Shown here piece after piece: positions 24,165 through 36,000 of a stretch of 64,000 nucleotides of DNA. How positions within the stretch are numbered: position 1 is the stretch's first letter; every line of letters starts with the position of its first letter. The stretch spans positions 18,711,049 to 18,775,048 of the forward strand of contig CM067513.1 of assembly GCA_034509495.1 (NCBI GenBank). Reading direction: 5' to 3'. Under the pieces are notes generated by a model, which was not told the DNA's origin, did not search any database, and saw nothing but the letters and a program-made list of their open reading frames with translations. The translations under genes and the position numbers were made by a program. The stretch comes from Acestrorhynchus altus. Taxonomy: Eukaryota > Chordata > Actinopteri > Characiformes > Acestrorhynchidae.

Positions 24165-24375
24165 GTTCCCTCAATTGAACAAATTGTTCCCTCGAATTAA
24201 GAGATAAACAACTCATGACATTTTATAAATCGTTCCTTCAGTTTAATAAATTGTTCCCTCTAATTCAAGGGAAGGATTTATTAGGGAACAGATTGATAAA
24301 CTGTGGGAACAGTTTTTTTTTAAAACTGAGGGAACTCATTGTTAAATAGAGGGAATGATTCATTTTCTCTAAATC
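24165..24375. repeat. foldback (long inverted repeat) element
   Basis: GTTCCCTCAATTGAACAAA and nearby GTTCCCTC units on the left half mirror GAGGGAACTC and GAGGGAATGA units on the right half. The 210 bp could form an imperfect hairpin. No coding potential. Confidence 0.5.
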
Positions 24376-24411
24376 TTATTTTTCTACCATCCGTCTGATA
24401 TCGAGACTAAA

Positions 24412-24735
24412 CTACACTATTGAAACAAAAGCATAGGGACACCTGCTCATGCACAGTTTCTTCTGAAATCAGTTAATCTGTTGAAGTAACAGTCACAACT
24501 GTCCAGGGAATGATTTCCACTAGATTCTGTGCACATCTGATTGCGTTCGTTTAGCATTAATGAATCATTAATTTCCCTGAGGGAATCCTCCCAAGGGATC
24601 AATAAAGTTCTATCCTAGTGAGGTCAGGAGGCTGGATGGTCACTAACTCACTAATGCCCAGTTACACTCTTCTGCAGCTCAGTGAGTGCAGGGGGCTTTA
24701 TACCCCTCTAGCGTACACTTGTCACCAGGCAGGGT
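24412..24735. mobile_element. MITE related to that at 11975
   Basis: The start (TACACTATTGAAACAAAAGC) and interior (TTTCCACTAGATTCTG, GTGAGGTCAGGAGGCTGGAT) resemble the MITE at 11975-12244. A LINE-tail sequence at about 24570-24617 interrupts it. The right edge is approximate. Confidence 0.5.
24568..24617 (+). mobile_element. LINE 3' tail module
   Basis: CCCTGAGGGAATCCTCCCAA followed by GGGATCAATAAAGTTCTATC, embedded in a MITE. Confidence 0.55.
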
Positions 24736-24850
24736 GCCAAGAGAATCATAATTATATGTTCTAGAGCCTTTTTTATTGGCAGGCTCATCCTCGGGGGGAG
24801 GGAATAGCCTAGGGGGGCAGTAAGGGCATTTTAAATAAAACCTTTACATG

Positions 24851-24902
<52 letters not shown>

Positions 24903-24903
24903 T
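24851..24903. repeat. poly(A) followed by (TA)n
   Basis: About 30 A residues and then a TA run. It could be the tail of a retroposed sequence or simple slippage. Confidence 0.9.
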
Positions 24904-25308
24904 TAAAAAGCAAAGCTCAAGATATTAATAGTGTTCTAGCTGATTGTCTTAAATAAGGTAAACGTTATCGATTATGGTGCATGGTGTGGCAGCAGGAGCA
25001 GATGTATTACTGACACAGGGACTGACATACACACATGGCTTTCAGACAGAAATTGTTGTGGCACACATTTGGAGATTCTCATGAAAACGAGCTGTTTTCA
25101 TGCTCTAATTCAAATTCAGACAAAAAAAACAAACAGAAAAGAAATGAACAAAAAAGTGGAGTTTTGTTTTCACGATTTCTGGATATGAAGACAACGGCAA
25201 AGACATCTCCAAACACCCAGCAGACAGACGCGCACCAGGCGACTTCAGAGGCGGAGACGATTCGGCTCGTGTGGCTCAGTAAACTGATATTTGAGGACAG
25301 TTACTCAC

Positions 25309-25495
25309 ATCGCTCGAGCAGGTCTAGATATCTGGCGAAACGGCTGTAGGACAGTAAAGACTGCAGTTTTACACATAAAGCAGTAAAACACTGAATGCAG
25401 GTCCGCTCTGGGCTCAGTTGAGGTTTCTTGTTTACTGCCGGATCCGTATCTAAGGGCAACAGACTAGCAGCACCGGTTGCCACTGTTTTCTCCAT
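25309..25495 (-). other. fsip1: probable first exon of fsip1 (5' leader; upstream ATGs)
   Basis: A strong splice donor (GAGCGAT then GTGAGT at 25308) ends an open, relatively CpG-rich stretch upstream of fsip1 coding exon 1. The 5' limit is unknown; 25495 is only the first ATG seen. Spliced to the acceptor before 23998, the ATG at 25495 opens a frame of about 100 codons. That frame overlaps the main start and stops in the next exon. A second ATG at 25376 is in frame with the main start and would add 26 residues, but it has a weak context (T at -3). The simplest reading is a 5' UTR exon with an upstream ORF. A small separate gene is the alternative. Confidence 0.5.
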
Positions 25496-25524
25496 AAATC
25501 CCCCTGTGAGCGACCACGGGTGGG

Positions 25525-25690
25525 TGTCCCAAAAGCTTCGTAATGCAAAGTACTTCGTTAACTAGTACTTAAGATCGTTCGTTAATTAAAGACTGTTTCC
25601 CAAAGCCTTGCGTAACTAAAGCACTACGTGAACGAGTAACCCGACATAATATTCTTCACAAAGTTCTTCAGTGGATTTTGCCTGCAGTGT
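25525..25690 (+). mobile_element. non-autonomous element copy A
   Basis: TCCCAAAAGCTTCGTAATGC, TACTTCGTTAACTAGTACTT and TTTCCCAAAGC also occur, in the opposite orientation, at 46450-46645. The element sits directly upstream of the putative fsip1 first exon. Confidence 0.55.
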
Positions 25691-25774
25691 AGAAAGTAAA
25701 CACCAGAGACCGCCAATTCTGAGGGATTAGAATTTACTGCTTCAAAAGAACAATTGTAAATAATGAGAAACAAC

Positions 25775-25780
25775 AACAAC

Positions 25781-25822
<42 letters not shown>

Positions 25823-25848
25823 CATCATCATCATCATCATCGTCATCA
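25775..25848. repeat. (AAT)n then (CAT)n microsatellite
   Basis: CAA, AAT and CAT triplet runs in succession, about 280 bp upstream of the putative fsip1 first exon. Confidence 0.9.
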
Positions 25849-25849
25849 T

Positions 25850-27299
25850 TTTCTTATTGCTATTGATGATTATATTATTGCATATAGCCATCAGTTCACT
25901 TCACCCTCATCACAGTCTTAATCATGGTCTACAGTCTGTAGTCATGTTGGGCACAATAAACTCAAACCTCTGGTTCTATATCACCAGTGGATTCCTTCAG
26001 ACAGTCAGTGATGGCTCACATGCCCGAGATTGTTATTGTCAGGAGATGCTAGGTTTCTCAAATTTCTCTTCATTTGAGATGTAAATATTAACAGAATTAA
26101 ATTTTGTTTTATTTTTGTTGCTGTTGTTGTTTCATTTGTTGTTACATCTCAGACATCCTGTTGTAATTTGACCATCCAGAGTGTTTTGAGCTGAAAATGC
26201 AAGAATTAGATTGACAAGGAAGTTTATAATAAGTTCTTCAAAACACTTGACAGTGGTCCAAAGAATATATATAAAAATCTAATGTCCTTTATTATTGTAG
26301 CTTTTTATTGGTGTATCAGTATTATCCCTTCTCATTTACATTCTGAAATTTGAACACTGAGAGCAAAGAAAAAGAGCAAACAGCCCTTCCTTCTCACTTT
26401 ACTCTCTAACCCAATATCTGGGTCAATAGTGTCATCCTTATTTTCCTTGAGGGAACCCTCCCAAGGGATCAATAAAGTTCTATCTAGACCTTCACAATCA
26501 GTTTCTGAAAGAACACTCTACAGGAAGATGAGTACCATGAAAATATGGAGCAGAGTGGGACACAAAGGCTTCAGTTCAGTTCCTCTTTTGAACAGAATTC
26601 TGATGAGAGTTTCCTGTAGATTGTTTTTTATGTAAATGTTATTAAACCCATATGACCATATGCTTTGATATACCTGCAACTCCAGCTACTTTCTTCATAC
26701 TATGGGTTTGGGCACATCAAATACCATCACTCCATTTCACCTTTCATTAACATCTGAATAGGGGGGTTGAATTGGATGGAGAGAGGAAGATCAGTCTGCA
26801 GGTAAGAGCACACCAATTTATTGTAAAGATTGGTTTAATGTCATCATGATCAATAATTACATTTGAATAACAATACTTTTAATTTGCATATTCAGAAAAA
26901 GATTATTACTTGCAAACTGCAGATTATGATAAACATGTACGCATAAATAAGTCACATACACCCAGTTAAAAAAGCATACTTTTGCATATTTGTGTATACT
27001 CACTGTTTCCGTATATTTTACCTGGTTATAAGGAATTATATAGGGATTATAGGGAATATAGGTAAAAATGTTATATATGGAAATCGTATGGTACATTTTA
27101 TATGGTTTATTTTTCCCAATATGTTAAATTCAGAAAAAAAATTATAAAAAAGCTTTTCATAAAAAAGAATTATGTTTTAAAATGTTTAAAAATGTTAAAA
27201 TGGTTAATTTTTTGTAAACATTTTTATTCACTTAGGTTCACTTGTAACCACCTAACCAACAAAACTTGTTATTTAAATGGGGTGCCCAATTTTCACATT
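25850..27299. other. intergenic sequence between fsip1 and the receptor gene
   Basis: Mostly AT-rich non-coding DNA with one LINE tail module at 26435. Open frames here are short and AT-biased, without domain resemblance. With the rest of 25.5-30 kb this would include both divergent promoters, but no TATA or CpG island could be fixed. Confidence 0.5.
26435..26490 (+). mobile_element. LINE 3' tail module
   Basis: CTTGAGGGAACCCTCCCAAG followed by GGATCAATAAAGTTCTATC, the same terminal sequence as at 37480 and 55622, with no extended microsatellite tail. Confidence 0.55.
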
Positions 27300-28100
27300 C
27301 AAATATACTAGTGTGTCTCAAAAAATCTTCTGATGAAGTTAATTGTCATATTTATTAAATTCATTACACATAAAGTCACATGTTTCAAGCCTTTATGTTT
27401 TACTTTTGGTCAGTTTGATGGTAGCTCATAAAAGATAGAAATCCGTGGTTCTCAAATTATTTGAATATTTCATTGTGAATATTTTATGTTTGAGAAAATA
27501 ACTTTTTAAACTGTATAAATTCTGTATAGTTCAGTACACACAACTACAATCATGTGAAAGAATGCTGACTTGACGGCTGTCCAGAAGTCTATCGTGGATA
27601 CTCTCCACAAAGAGGAAAAACTTGACTGTTGCTCATTACTCCAAAGTCCTCTTTTCAGATTAAAGTCAATTTTGCACTTTGTTTGAAAATCAATAGTCCT
27701 ATAGTTTCAGCTCCTAGAGTCTGGAGGAAGAGTGTAGAACCACAGAATCCATGGTGTCTGAAGTCCAGTGTGAAATTTCCTGTGGTGTCTGGGGTTAGCA
27801 AGTCTAAAAGACTTCTTGGTGTTTGTAAAGGGGATGAGGTAGATTTATTTTTAATTTATACATCACCATTTTTAAAAAATAATCCTACTATTTGTATTCA
27901 ATGGTGCTAAAAAAGTTTGTGTCCTAAAAATAGGGAGTATAATAAACAAATTAGACAAAAATAATACACTTAGTAATTTATTTATTGAGAAAATGTTTGC
28001 TGGTTTAATCTCATGAAGCACTACAAGACCTTCCACAATATTTCTATTGGATTAAGGTTAGAACTTTGACTTTATTCTTTTTTAAACTTTAGAGCCCTCA
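27300..28100. mobile_element. decayed DNA transposon segment
   Basis: The stretch around 27715-27800 (AGTCTGGAGGAAGAG, CCACAGAATCC, AAGTCCAGTGTGAA) has the look of an interspersed fish DNA transposon interior. The adjoining AT-rich flanks are non-coding. The family is uncertain and the edges are approximate. Confidence 0.4.
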
Positions 28101-28844
28101 CTATACAAGTTGTCTGTCTTTTGTGCATTTTTTATGTTGCCTCTTTTTTGTAATAACACAGTAATTACATGAGATAGTCACATGGCATATGATGATATCT
28201 TTAAGGCCTTTGGCAAAAATTATTTGTTCAGGGCCAATATGACCAACATCTCAGGTAATAAAATCAACTTTATTATACTGGATTTTAATAACAGAAGCTT
28301 CTAAAACAGTTATAAATTTGATAAAAGTATGGTTTTCCACAATTAATTACTCACAGATGTTTCACTGCACCAAAACACTCGCACTGCACTCACAATGAGG
28401 GCTGAGGGCTGAAAGGGTTAAACATTCTGCTGTAAAATGGTATAACAACATAAAACAATTCACCTTTTTAAATGAATTGAACACAAATCAACTTTTCCAC
28501 AATATATTAATTAGATAAAATTAATAGAAATGAAAATATAAAAATAGAGATGAAAGAACATGGTACATAAATATATACATCCAAAAGCTATCAGTATCGG
28601 TCCTGTTTGGAATGCTGTGAAATGTGGTTTTAACCCCCTACATCTAATTTTCATCTGCGTGAGAGGAGTGCTGGACAATGTTAGACTCAGTTCTTTGTAA
28701 CTGTTCTGAATTTGCATCTGTATAAAGTCACAAAATGTTTCAGAGGAACAGCAGCAAATTATTTGCATGAAGGTGCAAAACGCCTGTTAACATAATGGAA
28801 CCAGTATGCAATATGTATTTTACCTGGACTGTAATTCTTCTACA

Positions 28845-29030
28845 TTTATGGCATTCAGCAGATGTTTTTATCCAGAGCATCTTACAAGGTTACTCACATT
28901 ACAGAGGTGGGCCAGAGTAGTGTTAGGAGTCTTGCCCAAGGACTCTTATTGATGTAACACCCAGTCTCACCCATATGGTGTGGTGGTTTGCCAGTGGTGT
29001 TTTCTGTTGCACCACACTGTACATACACTA
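28845..29030 (-). mobile_element. SINE/LINE-type interspersed repeat
   Basis: TACATTTATGGCATTCAGCA followed by GATGTTTTTATCCAGAGC is a ubiquitous fish repeat end. Related tails occur at 36715-36770, 51019-51070 and 54380-54440. Confidence 0.55.
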
Positions 29031-29979
29031 GTGGATTTTTATACTGTATGTCAGATAAGGAAGAATTGCAATATTTTTTAATATAATTACAATATTGCAG
29101 TTTCTTACTGCAAAAGTAGGTTTAGACTAAGACAGGTGTATTTGAAAATCACATATCACAGAAGTGCAATGAAAAGAAGAGCAGAAAGAGCACAGTACTC
29201 AAGCCTTAAGAAGCACAATAAGTAGGAGGTATATTAAATACAATAACTTAAATCTAAGGCTAAAGCTAAACTACAGAACAGAAGTATTAACATGTATATT
29301 TTCATGTGGCCTATGCAGATTGTTAGCCAGTTGATAGTAAAGAATGTAACAACATTCATATTTACATTTTTTAACTTCATTATTCACAGGATCTGTGGGT
29401 GACTTTTGACTGTAAAATGTACACAAGGCAGGATGTATTGAAGATGATCAAGATCATAGTTAATTTCATCATTTATTTATTTCCTAAACTTCTCAGTGAA
29501 GTGTTATATTATATAAATGAACACAGCAATAGATGATATGGATGGTAGTGAACTTGATTGATATTTGTTAAGTTCACACCTTTTCTAATCTATTGAATTG
29601 GCATAGGTCATATGTGCAGATTTTTTTTTTTTTTTAACCATACACCTATTGATGCATAGAATCCTTAGAAAATGACCAACAGAAGAATGATTTGCAAGTG
29701 AAATTGATAGATGACTCATACACTCAAAATAATGATTGTGGACACATATGAAGAGGCTCTCTTCAGGTAAGGGTTCCTTTTGCAATTTCCTTTTGCATAT
29801 ACCTTCTTAATAATTAATAAAATAAAACTTAATAATGCTGAATTTGTTAATACTATAAGGGTCTGAATATGGCTTTATTTTGTACCTGCTCATGGTAATA
29901 ACAATGCAAAGATATGTGATAAGTCTGTTGTTTAACATGTTATAATTGAAGTATTTCTGCTTCTAAAAGGACCCAAAAG

Positions 29980-30046
29980 ATGGGAATAATGTCTTTGACC
30001 AAGTGGTTAGCAGCCCTGATGTTTATTCATGCTGCCTCATCTGACT
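29980..30046 (+). CDS. aGPCR exon 1, signal peptide
   Basis: The ATG at 29980 has a strong Kozak context (A at -3, G at +4). It encodes a 22-residue leader with a hydrophobic core (WLAALMFIHAASS) suited to signal peptidase cleavage near the exon end. Donor GTATGT, phase 1. Leader sequence upstream of the ATG probably continues this exon, but its start could not be fixed. Confidence 0.85.
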
Positions 30047-33000
30047 GTATGTTACATTTCAAGCTACTACAATTAATGTTGATAGTTATTTTACTTATAC
30101 ATATCATTTTGCACTTTATGTAATGCTGATTTAATGCAAATACCTGTAAAATCATCTTTGAGGTTTTCTTTTGTCTTGTTTTATTTTCTTTAGCCTGTCA
30201 AAAAATTATTACCATAGTTGACTTGTCTAATGCAGCAAATACCAGTTTAACACAGTGCATCTGCTATTGTGAGTTTGCAATACATTCTAATCACATCCAC
30301 TCTTATTTATGTCACACAGTGAAACATGGTTTAATTATGTTATATTGTTGTTGATTTTGCTTTTGTAGGCACATATAACCAGTGTAAGTCACACTCTCTG
30401 GTAGGAGATCAATGTTTGATGTATGTCTCAGAAGGAACATTGACACAGGGTCAGTCATTTTTGAAGTTCTTTTTATTTATTTTTTTCAAAAAAAAAAAAA
30501 AAAGCAAAAGACCTAAATTTGGGTTTGATTTGAATGTCAGCAATGCTTAGTACTACCTGTTAGTAGAGGTGGGTAAAGTAGTGGGTAAAGTTTTTACTTT
30601 CCTCTTTTATCAGGGAAAACATGACTTACTATAAATAGCAGTAAAACTTTAAGTAGAATTTAGAAATACTGAGTTCACTATACATGCATACATTATTAAT
30701 GATTAGAAAATAACTACTTATGTACAAAAATGTTTCGGAATGTCTTTTTGGGAATCATATGGTTTAAAATAAAGTGCTTATTGTCATGTTTATATTTATA
30801 AAAATGAAATGTAGGCTCATTTCACCTCTTGTGCACAATAATGCATACTGTATTAGAGACACTGACAGGTTAATTGAAACATCTTTCAATCAATCAATAA
30901 ATTAATTAAGGGGTGGTGAAGATCAGGCAACAAATTAACAGTGAGACATTTAAGGTATTGTGCTTAATGCAGGAAAATAAGTAAAGCATAAGAAGATCTG
31001 AGCTTTTTTGAAAAAGAGCAAATTGATAGAAAACAGGTGTGTTCTGAATGCAGTAGTGTAGTACCAAAAGTGGATTATAGGACAGCAACAGGGTCATTGG
31101 TACATAAGGTTCATTATTGCAATCCATGGAAACCCCACTTCTCAACTTCAAAGATTGGATGTAGAGAATCTTCTGCTAATGTTTTGGTGCCAAATAACAC
31201 AGGATATCTTCACTGGTTTTGTGGCATCCGTGTCTTCTATGGTCAGATGCGCTGTGGTTGTGTGTGTTTTCTAAACAAAAGAACACAAAAGAACAAAAGA
31301 ATTACACAAACAGATCATCTGGTTTGAAAAATGAACAGGTGGCAACCCTTAATCAGTGGTGTGAAAAAGTGTTTGCCCCTTCCTGATTTCCTTTTTTTCT
31401 GCAGGTTTGTCACACTTAAGTGTTTTGGAGCATCAGACCAATTTAAATAATAGTCAAAGACAACACAAGCAAACACAAAATTCAATTTTAAAATGAAGGA
31501 GTTTATTATTAAGGAGAGAAAAAATCCAAACCTACATGGCCCAGTGTGAAAAAGGGATTGCCCCCCTAAACCTAATAACTGGTTGGGCCACCCTTAGGAG
31601 CAATAACTGCAACCAAGTGTTTGCAATAACGTCTTTAACAGCATTGTGGAGGAATTTTGGCCCACTCATCAAAATTGTTGTTGAGGTTTTTTGAGCATAA
31701 ACGGCCTTTTTAATGTCATACCACAGCATCTCAATAGGAGTCAGGTCAGGACTTTGACTAGGCCACTCCAAAGTATTCATTTTGTTTTTCTTCAGCCATT
31801 CAGAGGTGGACTTGCTGGTGTGTTTTGGATCAGTGTCCTGCTGCCGGACCCAAGTTTGATTCAGCTTGAGGTCACAAACAGATTGTCAGACAGTCTCCTT
31901 CAGGATCTTTTGGTAGACAGCAGAAATCATAGTTCCATTTATTGCATCCAGGTCCTGAAACAGCAAAACAGCCCCTGACCATCACATTACCACCACGATA
32001 TTTTACTGGTAGTATAATGTTCTTTTTCTGAAATGCAGTGTTACTTTTACACCAGATGTAATTGGGGACACACCTTTCAAAGAGTTCAACTTTTGTCTCA
32101 TCAGTCCACAGAATGTTTTCCCAAAAGTCTTGGGGATCATCAAGATGTGTTCTGGAAAAATTGAGACAACCTTTAATGTTCTTTTTGCTCAGCAGTGGTT
32201 TTCCTTTTGGAACTCATTTTTGCCCAGTCTCTTTCTGATGGTGGAGGCATGAACACTGACCTTAACTGAGGCAAGTGAGGCCTGCAGTTCTACAGTTCTC
32301 TATTCAGGATGTTGTTGTGGGGTCTTTTGTGACCTCTTGGATGAGTAGCTGCTGCACACTTGAGGTAATTTTGGGAAGGTTCACCACTGTTCCATGTCTT
32401 CACCATTTGTGGATAATGGCTCTCACTGTGGTTCGCTGGATTCCCAAAGCTTTGATAATGGCTTTATAACCCTTTCCAGACTGATTGTTCCTGAATTTCT
32501 TTGGATCTCGGCATGATGTGTAGCTTTTAAGGATCTTTTGGAAGACTTCACTTGTCAGCCAGGTCCTATTTAAGTGATGTCTTGATTGAGAACAGGTGTG
32601 GCAATAATCAGGCTTGGGTGTGGCTAGAGACAATGTACTCAAGTGTGATAAACCACAATTACAGTGTGTTTTAACAAGGGGTCAATCACTTTTTAACACA
32701 GGGCCTTGAAGATTTGGAAATTGCCCCATTAATAATAAACACTTTCATGTAAAAATTGAATTTTGTGTTTACTTGTGTTGTCTTTGACTAATATTTAAAT
32801 TGGTTTGATGTTCTGAAACACTTAAGTATGACAAATATGCAAAGAAACAGGAATCAGGAAGTGGACAAACACTTTTTCACTCCACTGTAAATGAGGTCTT
32901 ACTAAGTAATTCCCATGCCTTATTGGGTCATGGCCACAGCTTATTTTTTATTTATTTTTTTATTTACAGGAGTTACTAAGTTAAAGACTTGACTTTATTT

Positions 33001-36000
33001 ACTATAATGTTTCCTAATGACACTACACATTTCATTTTATTTTCTAGGAGTCTGCTCCCTCAGCACAGCCAGCACCAACCTGACATTTGAAGTGACAAAA
33101 AATAACATCACATATGAATTGTATTTACACAGACATGCTGAATGGAATGAAACTATTCTGCGGTTCCTACCAAATGCCTCTGAACAGCGGCCATATCACA
33201 TAAAAAATGCTGGTTTGCTATTTTTTTCCCCACAATTCCTAAAAGTCATATTGTCACTGAGATGACACCTCAGGGGTAACACAACTGTACAGTAATTACA
33301 TAGCATGTACAGTACTTTTCAAATGTTTTTACTAGTGCATTTAAAAGTATAAAGTTTTTAAACTTAAAGTTTAAGTTTGTGGAAATCCTTCTGTAGATGG
33401 TTTTACATAGAGCCTTGTAAAAATTGTTCTGTTTAGCAATAGCAAGGGGATAGTCAATACTGTTGTCAAAGGATCTTTTTCAGTACTAATATAACTTTTT
33501 ATGCTTAAGGTGTAGTCCTGTGCAATTCCATAAGTTTCAAAGAATTCTTAAAAACTGTAAGAAGTAAAATGTAATATGTTAGAATTGGTCTAGTGTGCGA
33601 TCAACGATCCCAGGATCGCCAATTCAAATCAAGTCAGAGAGGAAAATCAGCCATGGCCTCTCCTCTGCAATGCTGGTCGGCACAGGCATCTGTCCTGGAG
33701 CGTACCCAAGTATTTGGGTAGATATAATGAGAAAAGTTAGAATACTATTAGAATGTTTTCTCCAAATGAATATTGAGCATGCACACTTTGGCATCTAATT
33801 AATAATTAAATATGCATTGTTTAAGCTAATAATACAACAAATCATTTGAATGATATATTGTGTAACACAATCATTGAATGGAAATGTAAAAATGATAAAA
33901 AAAAAAAAAAAAGATAGTTCAGAGCAAAATAAAATAGAAAACATCATCACATTTATAGTAAATATTACTAATAAAAATGAGAAATTCTGATCCTGAACAC
34001 TGTATTTTCTACCCTGTTAAATGTACAATATCACCTTACAAGTAACTGTCACCTTAAGAGTTTCCTCCACAGTTTCAAATTGAAGAACCCCAAAAGGTTC
34101 CTCAAGGATGCTGCACTTTTTACTGTGCACTTCACTGTAGAATTCATATGTTACTTAACTTGAAATTACTTAAGGTGGGCCCCAAATGTATCTTCCTGTA
34201 TTATTTTGAATTAATTGACAGAAAAATGAGGTAATCAGTTTACCAACTAAGCTCAGTTTGCAGGTACCTACATTTGCATGCTCCTCAAAGCTCCTCAAAC
34301 ACATTGAAGTGTTTCATAAAACTAGCTTTAAGCTGACCTTGCTTAGATATAATATGTCTGAATCTGGGGTTGAATATCTGAAAATGTGGAGTTGTGCACA
34401 AACTAGCATAGGTTTATTCATTAACCTAAATGTTTATTGTGGAAATAATGTGGTGATTGAGAAATTGCATTAATTTACACAATCTCAAATTCCAATAGGG
34501 ATCTTAGGTTAAAGCGTTGTGACAAAGATGCCATTTACCATATGTAGAGGCCAAATTCAAAGTTTATTAGCTGCAACCTAGAGACTACATGTCATGGCTT
34601 GTGAATGTCATATACAACCTCATGTTGTATATAACTAACCAAAAGTACAGGTTTAGTTTATGAAATTTTCCTAGTGTGACTGTTCTTCAACATAACCGAT
34701 TGGGCCCACTGACTTCTGCAAAAAATTACATTCCACTTCCAAAATTTAATGCTGACTATTTGTTGTGTTTCTTCAAGAATGTGTGAGCTCTGTAACAACA
34801 ACAATCCAGGATCTCTGCAACAACACTATCTATAAAGCATGCCCAGGTGAACTTACTATACTAATACAGAAGTGATAAAGTGGTGTAAAGAAACTGTGTG
34901 CAGTCTTTCTGTTGCCATTAGGCCCAAATCCCTGTTTAAGCCTTTACAGGCAGGGGGTTTCTCCCAGACTTGCGGCCAAGCTTCCAGGGGGGTTCACTTG
35001 ACAGAAGGAATCATATGCCCAGTGTCCAAACCTGCCTCATACTAATATACTGGTGGTCTTGAGAATGAGGGATGTCTTGGGTTTCCACAAGACCCTTACT
35101 CCCTCACAATGTTCCTGACCCTGGTTTGAAGAATGGTTCTGGTGTCGTAAAATTGAATGCTTAACCACAAAAAAAAAACAAAAAGCTGAAACACTCTATG
35201 AGTGTGGTGGGTTGCTATTGTGTTGTGTTCCATATGGTCACTATGCTGTGCCATCATTACATAATAAGGGTGCACAAACATTTGCAATTCATTCATTGTT
35301 ATTGCACAAAAAATTTGTGAAATTACAAAAATCATATGTCTGATCAAAAAGCTTCATAAAAGCATGGCTTACTCTGGAGTTTGGAGTTTTCAATTTCTCA
35401 ACACCATTTTGCAAATTGCAACCTTATTTATATTACAAATATAGGATTTATCTGCATGTGTTGAATTGATAAGGTTTAGCAGAAGTAAAAAATTGATTGA
35501 ATATTTGAAAATACTTGTCTTTCTCTTTTTTTTTTTCATGCAAAGGACAAGACAGTCAATACACACTTCAAATTCAAATGAACAGAACAGTGAACTGCTG
35601 GACCTGCTGGAATAATACAAGCCCAATTTCACCTATTCCATCTACAACGTCCACTTATTCAAGTGCCCCGCCTAGTGTGGCAGATGCACAGTAAGTAGAG
35701 TGGCCAAGACAATTTTACCAGATATTTAAAGGTTGAAATCATTTCTTCCACTGTATATCATAAAATGAGTATTAATACAGCTTTTAAATGTGCAGAACAT
35801 TTATGGAAGACCTCTCAAATATTGCAAAATTACTGTGTGATAACTGCAGCAAACCACTTGCTTTGGGAAAAGCTAAAGGATTTCTTACCAAAAATTCCAA
35901 TAATGCAAACATCAGCATTGGATATGGTGAAAATGGCCAATTGATGGTAAGGACTTAAAACACACAAACTAGGGTTGTAAAAGTTCACACTTTAGTACAA

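Noticed and set aside
25035..25349. A 104-codon plus-strand frame
   Set aside because: It overlaps the fsip1 first exon antisense; low-complexity Lys/Asn/Ser composition and no homolog recognised.
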